A program made the position numbers and the translations under genes. Shown here one piece after another: positions 25,960 through 35,191 of a DNA stretch of 61,917 nucleotides; position 1 is the stretch's first letter, and the number at the start of each line of letters is the position of its first letter. A model generated the notes under the pieces. That model had not been told where the DNA came from. It was given only the letters and a program-made list of their open reading frames with translations, and made no database searches. Source of the DNA: Ornithinimicrobium sediminis (GTDB lineage: Bacteria > Actinomycetota > Actinomycetes > Actinomycetales > Dermatophilaceae); NCBI RefSeq assembly GCF_021272345.1, contig NZ_JAJSDQ010000011.1, positions 1-61,917 of the forward strand, read 5' to 3'.

Positions 25960-28767
25960 TCAGTTCCAGACGTTCGGGTCATCCTCTGCCTCAACCTTTG
26001 CACCCTCGACCTTCGACTTGGCACCAGCATGCGTGAACGCTTCGACATGACTCGCAGAGCACCGACCTGAAAGGTCAACCCTCATCGCGATGCGGCCCAT
26101 GGCCCGGCCGACGTCGACCGATGGGAGCCCGCTGGTGTCGTGAACGGGCAGCCAGACGAGTGATCGATCTAGGAGATGCTTGGACCGCAACTGCCCGTCG
26201 GGCGTCCAGAAGTCAATGACGAACGGCGTCGCGGACCTCAGACTGACGCGATAGAAGTCCTCGTCCGGTATTTCGTGACCATCACTGAACTGTCCCTGAC
26301 GTTTGACCAGCAAGGGGGCCAACCTCACGTCCTGACGGTCGACGGCCTCCCGCAGTTGGCGTACGTACTTAAGCGACGCCTCAGCACGCGGACGCCCGTC
26401 GCGCAGGAAGGCATGCAGCTCGCGCCGGGGGCTCGCCTTGTTGGTGAGTTGGTCTGCGTCTATCAGGGCGGCGGCTTGCCCCCGTGACCGTCGAGTCTCC
26501 GATATGAAGACATCGAAGGCATCGTCCCACTGCTGTTCTAGGAAGCCAGGTGGGCAGAGCACATTCACAGCACGGGTGAGCACCTGCGTCCCAAAGTCCT
26601 CATTGCCGGGCTCGGCGCTCCTGGCCAACGCCACGGCAGCCGGGAGGCGTTCCACCTCTGCTGGATCAAGGTCAGGCTCGCGTGGATTCAACGGCGCCCA
26701 CGGCCGGTGGACTACCTCGGCCAGGATGGGAGCCCACAGCATGAGGCCGCGGTAACGGTTCTCCCACCAGGTGACGTCACGCCGGGCGTTGACGAGCTCT
26801 TCTGCCATATGTCGACGCTGATGAATGGCGTCTAGCGTCTGCTTCCGGTAGCGCAGGTCAGCCTTGAAGTAGCGGTGGTTCGCGAAGGCGACGAGGCCAA
26901 TGAACACGATGACCACCACACCTAGCCACGTCAACCCTTCCTGCCATGTGAGCGTGTCTGTGACCACCAGACCGGTCAAGACCGCGACTGCCACCACGAT
27001 GAATGCGACGGCGGACCGCCACCCCAGAAGCAAGCGCCGGTATGCAGCACGCAGAGTCTCGACTGCCTTACCGCCCATGTGCTCTTCGGTGGCCTCCAGC
27101 TTCGCCCGCTTGTCCTGAGCGGCCGACAGTCGCCCAGCCACTTCGTCGGCCATCATCCACAGTAAGGTTCCCCGACGCCGTTCAACCCACGCCTGCACTT
27201 GCCGCCGCGTCGGAGCAGCCGGCTCTGCGTCTGCCACGTTGGTCGATTCAAGGTCGCCCCTCATGTCAGCGGGGCGCGCCCCACCAGTCGAGTGCTTGCG
27301 ATCCGCGGCTTCACCCTTCTGGTTCCGCTCCGCGTCCATCTGGTCTTCCTGTGGAGAGCCGCCCGCCTGTGACTCGGCTGGCTGTTCTTGGCGATCCTCG
27401 GGCACGCGGTACTTGTGGCGGTGCAGTTCCAGGACATCCACGATCCCGATCAGGTTGTCTTCGATCCGCAACGTGTCATCCGGCTCAGGGACCACCATAT
27501 GTGGTGGGACGACATCGACCAGGGACGACGAGCCTTCGGGTCGGATGGCGTCGGGCAAGGGTCCACCATCGATCAGGGCGAGTGCGACACGCCGAAGATC
27601 TCGCCAGGTCTCAGCCAGGGGTGCGTCCGACTCCAGCCCCTCGTCCTGCAGCAGCTCACCCAGAGTGCGTTCTGCCTGCGAGAACTGCTCGTCGCTGAGG
27701 GCCACGAGGTGGGGAGGGTCATGAGGTCGCAGAGCGACACTGATGTCAGTGCCTTCTCCAACCAGCTGGGTGGTCAGCCTCCGCTCCACGGAGCGCTCGC
27801 CTCGGCGGACCATCCAACCCCAACCGGACTTGAAGAGTCGCAGGTTGTAGACGACAGCACCCGAGGCGACATCGGCTGCCCCACGTCGCTCCGCGCCATC
27901 ACGCACCGGGAACCGCGTTGGTGGCCGCACCCAGTTGTGACTGCTCAGGATGCGCTCAGTTGCAGCAGTGGTCATGTCAGTCGGTTTCGCTGCAGGGTGG
28001 GCCCAGTCCAGATAGTCGACGACTCCACTGTCTGCGATAGTCGCGAGCACACGCGCCGCAAGCTGCTCTACACGATCGGCTCCGATCACTGCCCGGACCG
28101 TGGGACGCATGACGTAGAGATCGCCTTGAGAGGTGGTCGAGTCGGAGTTGAGCGTGTCGACCGCACCACTGGGCACGCCCAACCAGAGTCCGGCTGTGGC
28201 GCAGATGGCGTTGACTGCATGCCCGACATAGTTCTCGTCGTGACGGACGAAGATGCTCGCTCGGTCCACGTCGGGGCGGTCCTCGGGAGAGACCACCACA
28301 TTGACCTCCCAGTCCGGTCGCAGGATGGAGTCCGAAAGATCAGTCACACCGCTGGCCGGCACAACCAGCTTGACTTTGTGAAGGTGTGTCCCCAGATCGT
28401 CCTCGCCGGTCGCCAAGGGGAGGACCGCTTTGAGCGCCTCGGCGACCACGCTGGCTGCATCGTCGAGGAGCAGCTGCTCGCTATGCTCCGACTCACTCAG
28501 ATGGACGACTACGAACCGCACCCACGACAGCCGGTGCAGCCCGACCAGGGTGAAGAGGTCGTTCGACTCAAGGCCTTCCGCGGAGACGTGCACACCGGTG
28601 ACCCGGGCAGGTCCGGGTAGTGAGTGATCCACCGCCGAAGGGCGGAGCCACACCGAGGGTCTCAGCAGCCCGGCACGTGCCCAGGCTGCGGACGCGGCAA
28701 GGATCTCGTCTCCCACCGCGCCGTCGCCCAGTAGCACGACGGAAAGGTCTTCGGCGATCAATTCCAC
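25960..28767 (-). CDS. Two-TM protein of the tubulin-like operon, C-terminal DDPNVWN
   Basis: A 935-residue protein with no recognised domain. The N-terminal region (1-455) begins with a Gly-rich VVLLGDGAVGDEIL turn and alternates strands and helices; 456-520 is a charged low-complexity linker; two transmembrane helices (about 584-604 and 612-630) are separated by a tiny loop; the C-terminal 300 residues are cytoplasmic. The last residues are DDPNVWN, nearly the same as the DDPGVWN end of the upstream tubulin-like protein, but coded by different codons. Its GTG start lies within the last codons of the tubulin-like gene (10-bp overlap), so translation is coupled. It is likely the membrane adaptor of the system. 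Confidence 0.75.
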   Translation of the reverse strand: MELIAEDLSVVLLGDGAVGDEILAASAAWARAGLLRPSVWLRPSAVDHSLPGPARVTGVHVSAEGLESNDLFTLVGLHRLSWVRFVVVHLSESEHSEQLLLDDAASVVAEALKAVLPLATGEDDLGTHLHKVKLVVPASGVTDLSDSILRPDWEVNVVVSPEDRPDVDRASIFVRHDENYVGHAVNAICATAGLWLGVPSGAVDTLNSDSTTSQGDLYVMRPTVRAVIGADRVEQLAARVLATIADSGVVDYLDWAHPAAKPTDMTTAATERILSSHNWVRPPTRFPVRDGAERRGAADVASGAVVYNLRLFKSGWGWMVRRGERSVERRLTTQLVGEGTDISVALRPHDPPHLVALSDEQFSQAERTLGELLQDEGLESDAPLAETWRDLRRVALALIDGGPLPDAIRPEGSSSLVDVVPPHMVVPEPDDTLRIEDNLIGIVDVLELHRHKYRVPEDRQEQPAESQAGGSPQEDQMDAERNQKGEAADRKHSTGGARPADMRGDLESTNVADAEPAAPTRRQVQAWVERRRGTLLWMMADEVAGRLSAAQDKRAKLEATEEHMGGKAVETLRAAYRRLLLGWRSAVAFIVVAVAVLTGLVVTDTLTWQEGLTWLGVVVIVFIGLVAFANHRYFKADLRYRKQTLDAIHQRRHMAEELVNARRDVTWWENRYRGLMLWAPILAEVVHRPWAPLNPREPDLDPAEVERLPAAVALARSAEPGNEDFGTQVLTRAVNVLCPPGFLEQQWDDAFDVFISETRRSRGQAAALIDADQLTNKASPRRELHAFLRDGRPRAEASLKYVRQLREAVDRQDVRLAPLLVKRQGQFSDGHEIPDEDFYRVSLRSATPFVIDFWTPDGQLRSKHLLDRSLVWLPVHDTSGLPSVDVGRAMGRIAMRVDLSGRCSASHVEAFTHAGAKSKVEGAKVEAEDDPNVWN

Positions 28768-31700
28768 ACCCCGGGATCGTCCCCTGCAGTGACCGACTCT
28801 GTTGCGCGGATCAGGTCATGCAAGGCGTTGATGATGTCGTGACGAAGGTCGTAGGCACTCGGTACGTCCAGTGGTTCGTCGGGCCTCTTCTGCAGGAAGA
28901 AGCCCTCGTAGGCGACCGTGAGTTTACGGAAGCTGTCGATGACTTCGTTCTTGCGCTGCTCCCAGTCTGGGTCCGGCGCTCCGGACTGTCCCATCAGGAT
29001 CCAGTTGCGCAGTTCGGGATTGAGGTCGTCGTAGTTCTCCACTCCACCACTGCCAGACTTCCCGAGCTCGCGTAGTCGGGTGTAAGGCGCCATGGGCCTG
29101 AGGCTGGCGGAAGTGTTCACCTCGACCATGGCGAGCAGGATTGACTCCAGTACGACGGGGAGGTACTGCTGCGGCGGGATCGTTGACCCGGTGAGCAACG
29201 GCTCTGGGAATGGTAGCCAGGACCCCTCGCCCCGGGCGCTCGACTGGAAGATGGTTGCGCTGCCGTCAGCGAGGGTCAGCTGCTTGAGCCGGCTCGCCGT
29301 GAACCAGCCCCTGATCATCGCCTGCCTGATGCTGGGGGACATGGGCAAGCTTTCCGCCAGCGGCCGCGCTCGACGCCAGCGCCAGAACTCCTGGATCAGG
29401 TCAGACGTGGTGTTGCGCCGCCCCCACTCGCGGGCCACGGGTTGCATGAGGCTGTCGAACACAACGGGCTCGAAGGGTCGGTTGAGGGTGGCAAACATGT
29501 CGATAAAGGACTGGCCGCCTTCCCCGAAGGCACGCTCGACTTCAGCGGACCACTGACCCCTGCTCTGCAGGACCTTCTGGACGACCTCCCTGGCCGGGCT
29601 CCGCTCGGCGAACGGAATCTCACTGAACCGCACCGACGAGCGCGGCTCGGCCTCCTCATGTACCTGAACCAGGACCTGTGGATTAATCTTGACCAAGGGG
29701 GCTGAGGCGTTGAGTGCGGCAATGAGCGCGCCTTCGAATCGTTGGAGTCGATCGGCATGCACGGAAGGATCGACCCCTTCGGGCGAGAGATAGCCGGCGA
29801 GGTTCTCAGCCATGTAGCGGCTCATGGCAGTGCCGCCTTCCACCAGCCAGGTGTCGGCACGCCTGAGAAGGTGGTCCCCAGATGCCAAGACCTCGAAACT
29901 GGCGATGGCAGGCGAGTCGACAGCGGCCACTTGGCTCTGCGGAACCCAACTGCTGCTGCGCTGAATGAACCGCTGTTCGCTACCAGCGGCGGGCTCTCCT
30001 GTGAGAATCCCCTGCACCACCTGGTCCATGGCCGTCGTGCGTTGGTCGGTCCCCATCGTGCGCTTGACGAGGTCTTCGAGTATCTGTGGGTACTCCAAAG
30101 TCTTCGCGAGCAGGAACTCGTTAGGCGCCTCGGCCAAACGGCCCGGAACGATATCGCCGTCGGGCCAGTCGCTGATGCCGTGCTCGCCCGCACTCGGGGA
30201 CGCCAGCTCCTCCTGCTCCAACCGACGGACAGCGAACCGCAGCGACTGCTCGAGCGGCCGTAGGACCCCGCTGACCAGATCTGGGACCAAGTCCGCTGCC
30301 AGCTCACGAAGTTCCGCCTCGGCGTGAAGGTGCATAGCCTCGGCAGCCGCCCTCGTGCCCTTGCGGATGACAGGGTTGTCTGGCAGCAGCCGATCGGCGT
30401 CGACGTCGAGTGCCTTGGAGACCTCGGACATCCCGTCGTTGGCCCAGCGAGCGTACTTCTGTGCTTCGGCGCGCATCTCGTCGGCGACCACCTCCATCTC
30501 AACGACAAGCCGCTGAAGGAGCAAGACCGTGACCGGTCCGCCGACACTCGCGGCTTGCTGTGCGACCTGGGTCACGACACGACCCTGGATCTCCTCAACC
30601 CAGCGCACGGCATTCTCGCGACGGCCCTCGCTGATGGTGTGCAGGTAGGCAGCGCGTCGGTCACGTTGAGCCCGCTGGATGCGGTTGCCTACCTCACCTG
30701 CCGGCTCACCCTTCGTGCCCATGTTCTTCTGCACCTGCTCGAAGATCGCCTGCTCAGTGGCTTTCGATGTGTCGACCGCACTGGCAGGACGAAGAGCATC
30801 GATGATGTCGTTGTGAGCCTCGGTCCGCTCGTCTAGGCCGGAGTGCGCAAGGAAGCGAGGGAAGACACGGTCGGCCGACTCCTGGGCGAGCAGGTGGTCG
30901 CTGCGATCGTCGCCTTCCTTCCGAGTGTCGAGGTGACGACGCAAGAAGCGTTCTACGGCCGCTCGCGCCAGCCGCTCGCTGGCGTACTGGCGGAAACGGT
31001 CACGGCCAAGGCCCACGCGGGAGGAGCCCAACGCTGAGAACGGCGTCTCCGTGCCTTGAACATGCAGCGGCATGTGGTCCACCAGCGAACTGGCAGCGGA
31101 CGACCAGTTGCCCTGCAAGTAGGCCGTGATGCGGTCCTGCAGCTCCGGACTGGCGACCCAGGCGCTGATGGACCGGCCCATGGCGCGGTAGATGTCATTC
31201 TGGGTGCTGTAGGAGACGTACTCGTTGCGATTCCCCACTAGGAAGGGGTACCGCGGCCCGAGCCGGTTGGCAGCCCCGACCTGTACGCCCTTCATCGCAA
31301 GCAGGCTGGCGGTATCTTCTGAGGGGCCGTCGCTGTTCCAGTACCCAGCGAGCAGCTCCCCCAGCGTGGCCAGCGAGTTAGGACGCACTCCCTTCCGGTG
31401 CTCCTCGGGGAGGTAGTCGAAGACGTCGGGGGCGTACATCAGACCGAGTGACTCCGAGGCCCACGTGTCTCCGAGCGCCCGGATCGCATCGCACACGTCG
31501 ATGACCGCGCCTGCGCCACTACCACCGGCGATCGACGAGATCACGATGACCGTCGGATCGGCCATCAGCGGGCTGGCCTCACCCCCGAGCAACTGGGTGA
31601 GTCGTTGCAGCTCGCCGATAACCTCGGTGCCGGTGAGTGCCCTCTTCGCATCGTCGAGAGCGACATGGATCTTGTCTAAGCCCGTCAGTGTCACCATCCG

Positions 31701-32069
31701 ACCGATCGCCCGGAACTGGCCCGCGCCCTTACTCACGGGGATATTCACCTTGTTCGGATCCGGCCGCCACGTGCAGAGCGCATCCTTGGCCACGTCACTG
31801 GCGCCACCACTGAGGGTCGCATCTAGCGTGCGGTAGGTAAGGCCCGGGCCCACCAAGCCGGTGTAGTCACGACTGGGAAGCTGCCTCGGCAGGTCGGACT
31901 CCGCCCCGTCGGCCGATGTCGGCACGTCCACGTTGACGAACTGCCACGCCTTGGGGAGGTCGTCCTTCCATCCTGCCTGCTGGAGCCGACGCAGCAGCTC
32001 CTCTCGCACCACCCGCAGAGTCTTGCCCCCGGAACCGCCGACACCGACAAGCAGAAATGGTCTAAGCAC
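28758..32069 (-). CDS. Very large tubulin/FtsZ-superfamily protein (Tubulin_2-like)
   Basis: A 1103-residue protein. The N-terminal Rossmann-type GTPase part shows LLVGVGGSGGKTLRVV (residues 6-21) and the tubulin signature IAGGSGAGAVIDV (180-192), the counterpart of GGGTGTG in FtsZ. Large helical regions follow, with no transmembrane segment. It resembles the long FtsZ-like family (Pfam Tubulin-like, PF13809) that comparative genomics has placed with vWA proteins in a predicted membrane-remodelling system. The C-terminus is DDPGVWN, repeated in the next protein. GTG 32069 is the start with AAGGAGAG just upstream. Whether it binds GTP or polymerises is untested. Confidence 0.85.
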   Translation of the reverse strand: MLRPFLLVGVGGSGGKTLRVVREELLRRLQQAGWKDDLPKAWQFVNVDVPTSADGAESDLPRQLPSRDYTGLVGPGLTYRTLDATLSGGASDVAKDALCTWRPDPNKVNIPVSKGAGQFRAIGRMVTLTGLDKIHVALDDAKRALTGTEVIGELQRLTQLLGGEASPLMADPTVIVISSIAGGSGAGAVIDVCDAIRALGDTWASESLGLMYAPDVFDYLPEEHRKGVRPNSLATLGELLAGYWNSDGPSEDTASLLAMKGVQVGAANRLGPRYPFLVGNRNEYVSYSTQNDIYRAMGRSISAWVASPELQDRITAYLQGNWSSAASSLVDHMPLHVQGTETPFSALGSSRVGLGRDRFRQYASERLARAAVERFLRRHLDTRKEGDDRSDHLLAQESADRVFPRFLAHSGLDERTEAHNDIIDALRPASAVDTSKATEQAIFEQVQKNMGTKGEPAGEVGNRIQRAQRDRRAAYLHTISEGRRENAVRWVEEIQGRVVTQVAQQAASVGGPVTVLLLQRLVVEMEVVADEMRAEAQKYARWANDGMSEVSKALDVDADRLLPDNPVIRKGTRAAAEAMHLHAEAELRELAADLVPDLVSGVLRPLEQSLRFAVRRLEQEELASPSAGEHGISDWPDGDIVPGRLAEAPNEFLLAKTLEYPQILEDLVKRTMGTDQRTTAMDQVVQGILTGEPAAGSEQRFIQRSSSWVPQSQVAAVDSPAIASFEVLASGDHLLRRADTWLVEGGTAMSRYMAENLAGYLSPEGVDPSVHADRLQRFEGALIAALNASAPLVKINPQVLVQVHEEAEPRSSVRFSEIPFAERSPAREVVQKVLQSRGQWSAEVERAFGEGGQSFIDMFATLNRPFEPVVFDSLMQPVAREWGRRNTTSDLIQEFWRWRRARPLAESLPMSPSIRQAMIRGWFTASRLKQLTLADGSATIFQSSARGEGSWLPFPEPLLTGSTIPPQQYLPVVLESILLAMVEVNTSASLRPMAPYTRLRELGKSGSGGVENYDDLNPELRNWILMGQSGAPDPDWEQRKNEVIDSFRKLTVAYEGFFLQKRPDEPLDVPSAYDLRHDIINALHDLIRATESVTAGDDPGVWN

Positions 32070-32124
32070 AGTCTCTCCTTTGTTTGGCCCTCATCACCGC
32101 TGCGTGAGGGATAGGGACGATGAG

Positions 32125-34800
32125 TTACTCGTCAAAGATCGATCGTGGCCGGTCCGGAGGCTCTTCCTTCTGATCGCGTCCGGCAGAGTCGCCGCGACCA
32201 GAGGTAGGCCGGTCCCAATGGCCCGACGACGCCGGCCGCCCTTCGTCGGCCTCACTTGCATCGTCGTCCCAGAGCGACTGTGGTGGCCTCTCGGAACCGC
32301 GCTCAGCTTCAGTCCCAGTTGCAGAGACGTTGCCCGCCGGAACTACGGCTTCGTCACCCGCCGAGCCGGGTTCCATCTCGACCAGGGTGGTGTGGAGCTC
32401 GTGCCAGCCCGCGAACTCTGTCAGCATCTGACGGCGCCGGTCTATCACTCCGGTCAGGTTTGGGTCGTCCTCGTCGACGACATACAGCTGAGCCTCCACA
32501 TAGCCATCCTCATCTTGAAGCGGGCTGGCCAGCAGGAAGAAGACGTCACGCAGGTCCTTCTGTGCCGGCGCGGAGCGTCCTTGCTGAGCGGTATAGGGGG
32601 GCACGTTGCTGAGCAGAACACGCTCGTCGACGGTGTGACGCGCCTCGAACCGAGGCTCCCCCAACAACCAGACGGGAAGTCGGCGACGGAGCGTCAGGGG
32701 ACCGATCACCAGCCGACTTCGTCGCTGAGTCTTGCCCAGTCGGAGCCCTTCGAAGTCATCGAGTGTCAAGATGTCCGGCCTTGACTGCGGCTGGACACCA
32801 GTAGGCCCGAGACGGACCCTCGAGGACGCCCACACCGTCCGCGGTCCGACCATGAACGTCCCATTGACAAGGTTCGCCACGAGGGTGATCAAGAGCGGGA
32901 TAGCAAGCGCAACCGCGACGAACATGACCACCAGGGTCCATCGAGTCGTCTCGTTGATCGGCCGGACCATCGAGGCCTCGAAGGGCACACCCACGGTGAC
33001 CTCACCTGCACCATCGACCTCCGACAGCACCAAGTCGACTGTCCCGTCGATGCGTCCGTCCGCGGGAGCGGCCGGGATGATTTCGACGGGCCACTCCACT
33101 ACCGACTCCGCCGGAACAGTGATGCAGTCCTCGGCAAGGATCACGCCCACATCACCAGCGAGCTCCGGTGCCTCTACGGCAACGTTACCGACGCAGGCGC
33201 GGCTTTCACCGCGTTCGCTGCCTCGGAGCTGCAGGACACCACGGGACGTGCCCTCTCCGACAATCGTCGGAAGAACGAGCTCGGCCGTCTCAACCGTGGC
33301 ATACGAGGGCGGCAGCACCGAGCGGACACGCGCAGCGGCGGTGATGGGTCCAAGCGCCACGCCCGTCGGGCTGCTTACTGCCTCCGCCCGAGCCACCACG
33401 TCGAGCGTCGAAGGAACCTCGTCGAGCGGCAACGCATGCTCCCCAACCAAGTTACCGTCGTCAGTTGCGCTCAGAGCTACAGGTGTGCCGTCGACCTCCA
33501 GGATCACAGACAGAGACTGGTAGAGAGATGCATCAACAGGGGTACCATCCGCAAATTGAACGCTGACCTCGACTGCCGAGCTCTCTCCGACGACCAATCC
33601 GTCAGGAGCCGCAATCTGAAGGGTGGCGCCCCAGAAGTAGTAAAGATCGACAACCGTGATGCTGTCGAGGGTGGCGCGGGTATCCAGCACCCACCCTCCC
33701 CCTTCGGAGCCGCCTGAGTCGAAGGTCACTGTCGCGACCGTCAGGCCCTCGCGCACCGTCACGCTGAGTGAGGCATCGCGGAACCCTTCGGATTGGCTAC
33801 CGAGGGGCTGCGACGTCCCGTTGGGAGCAATGATGGTAGGCGGTATCTCAGGGTCGACCCCATCGAGGACCAAGCGGAAACCACTCAGGCCTGCGTCGAC
33901 AGGCACTGCGAACTCTCCCTCGACGCATTCCGAGCCAGGACAGGTCGTGCTGCCTGCCTGCTGTCCACCCTCCAGCAGGGTGCCGGCGCCCGCAAAGACC
34001 CGTTGGAGAGCGCCGGCATCGGTGGCGCGCAGATAGGCACCAGAGGCAAAGTTCTCCGGGATGGGCGTTGTCCCGCACTGGGTCTGATCCGCGCGACCCT
34101 CCGCGACTGCCCTCAGCAGGTCGGCATCCTCCGCGCTCACAGCGGTGCTTCCCTCGTCAGCGAAAAGTGCGAGTGCCACGACGGCGATCTGGTCACCGCG
34201 CACGCTGTCCGCGATGCCCTGAGGGTCGCAGAGGTCTGCCTGAGCGGTCTCCGTCGCATCACCGACGTCAAGTCGACCGTCTGTGAACCACAGGATCACC
34301 TTGCAGGCTTCGTCGTCCACCTGCGCGGCTCGTCCTTCGAGTGACGTCTGAGCCCCACCCAGAGCAACGCGGTAGTCGGTGTAGGCTCCGGCGTTGCGCG
34401 TGGGCAACTCCTGCTGTGCCGCTGCGCGTAGCCGGTCCGGCTGGTCGTCGCTCAAAGACCCCCACTGCACGAGTGGCAGGTGGCTGCCATCGAACACAGC
34501 GAGATCCACCTGTACGTCGAGCTGGTCACCAGCCGACTCGCGGAGGGAGGTCAGCGCGTCAACAGCAGTTTCAACCGCAACGACGCGCTCATTCTCCGGG
34601 TCCGTTGTCCGCAGGCTGCCCGATTGGTCCACCACCACGGAGACCAGCAGCGTCTCGGACGACGAGACGCACGCGGCGACATCGGCAAAGGCTCGCTCGC
34701 CGATCTCGGACAGCTCACTTTGGGCATGGCCCGAGGGGACCACGAACACTAAGGCCGCCACCAGGGCAAACGCGGCAGCGAGCCGACTCAGGACTCTCAT
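32125..34800 (-). CDS. Secreted vWA protein with single membrane anchor and cytoplasmic tail
   Basis: An 891-residue protein: signal peptide (1-26, ending GHAQ), vWA domain (about 48-270) with an intact MIDAS Asp58-x-Ser60-x-Ser62 (VVVDQSGSL), several extracellular beta modules (about 300-615), a transmembrane helix (about 621-645) and a cytoplasmic tail of some 240 residues. The tail holds two related peptides: SERPPQSLWDDD (about 836-847) and RPRSIFDE at the very end (884-891). The former is almost the same as SERPQSLFDDD in the HNH protein. ATG 34800 overlaps the stop of the small membrane protein (ATGA). It could sense extracellular ligand and dock to a cytoplasmic partner, most likely the tubulin-like protein encoded next. 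Confidence 0.82.
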   Translation of the reverse strand: MRVLSRLAAAFALVAALVFVVPSGHAQSELSEIGERAFADVAACVSSSETLLVSVVVDQSGSLRTTDPENERVVAVETAVDALTSLRESAGDQLDVQVDLAVFDGSHLPLVQWGSLSDDQPDRLRAAAQQELPTRNAGAYTDYRVALGGAQTSLEGRAAQVDDEACKVILWFTDGRLDVGDATETAQADLCDPQGIADSVRGDQIAVVALALFADEGSTAVSAEDADLLRAVAEGRADQTQCGTTPIPENFASGAYLRATDAGALQRVFAGAGTLLEGGQQAGSTTCPGSECVEGEFAVPVDAGLSGFRLVLDGVDPEIPPTIIAPNGTSQPLGSQSEGFRDASLSVTVREGLTVATVTFDSGGSEGGGWVLDTRATLDSITVVDLYYFWGATLQIAAPDGLVVGESSAVEVSVQFADGTPVDASLYQSLSVILEVDGTPVALSATDDGNLVGEHALPLDEVPSTLDVVARAEAVSSPTGVALGPITAAARVRSVLPPSYATVETAELVLPTIVGEGTSRGVLQLRGSERGESRACVGNVAVEAPELAGDVGVILAEDCITVPAESVVEWPVEIIPAAPADGRIDGTVDLVLSEVDGAGEVTVGVPFEASMVRPINETTRWTLVVMFVAVALAIPLLITLVANLVNGTFMVGPRTVWASSRVRLGPTGVQPQSRPDILTLDDFEGLRLGKTQRRSRLVIGPLTLRRRLPVWLLGEPRFEARHTVDERVLLSNVPPYTAQQGRSAPAQKDLRDVFFLLASPLQDEDGYVEAQLYVVDEDDPNLTGVIDRRRQMLTEFAGWHELHTTLVEMEPGSAGDEAVVPAGNVSATGTEAERGSERPPQSLWDDDASEADEGRPASSGHWDRPTSGRGDSAGRDQKEEPPDRPRSIFDE

Positions 34801-35132
34801 CGCGCCAGCTCAGTCGCGACGACGAACGCGTGCCAGACCGCCGCCAACAGACCCAAGACCATAGCCGCGACCGCCAAGCGGTCATAGGCGTAGCGTGGAT
34901 CGAAGTACCGCGTGCTGCGTCTGGTCTCGTCGCGAAGGTAGCGATGCGCGCTAACCGCAAGGGGGGTCAGCACGCCTCCGAGGGTGTAGCCGACGATTGC
35001 CAACCCAAATGAGTCTGGATCCGTCGTGTCGGTCGCCAGTCCTGCTAGGACAACAGCAGCCAGCGCACAGAACGCCGCGAGGACGGACGGCCAGAGCGGC
35101 GCACGGCGCGTTACAACGTCGGACTTAGTCAT
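34797..35132 (-). CDS. Small three-TM membrane protein of the tubulin-like operon
   Basis: A 111-residue protein with three hydrophobic helices (about 15-32, 40-60 and 87-105) and a basic loop HRYLRDETRRSTRYFDPRYA between the second and third. No family recognised. ATG 35132 has GGAAGGGG upstream; the longer frame to 35183 lacks one. Its stop overlaps the vWA start by 4 bp, tying it to the operon. Confidence 0.7.
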   Translation of the reverse strand: MTKSDVVTRRAPLWPSVLAAFCALAAVVLAGLATDTTDPDSFGLAIVGYTLGGVLTPLAVSAHRYLRDETRRSTRYFDPRYAYDRLAVAAMVLGLLAAVWHAFVVATELAR

Positions 35133-35191
35133 GGATTCCCCTTCCGCGGCACACAGTAGGCCACCCCACCGACACTCGGTCAACCGGAACG

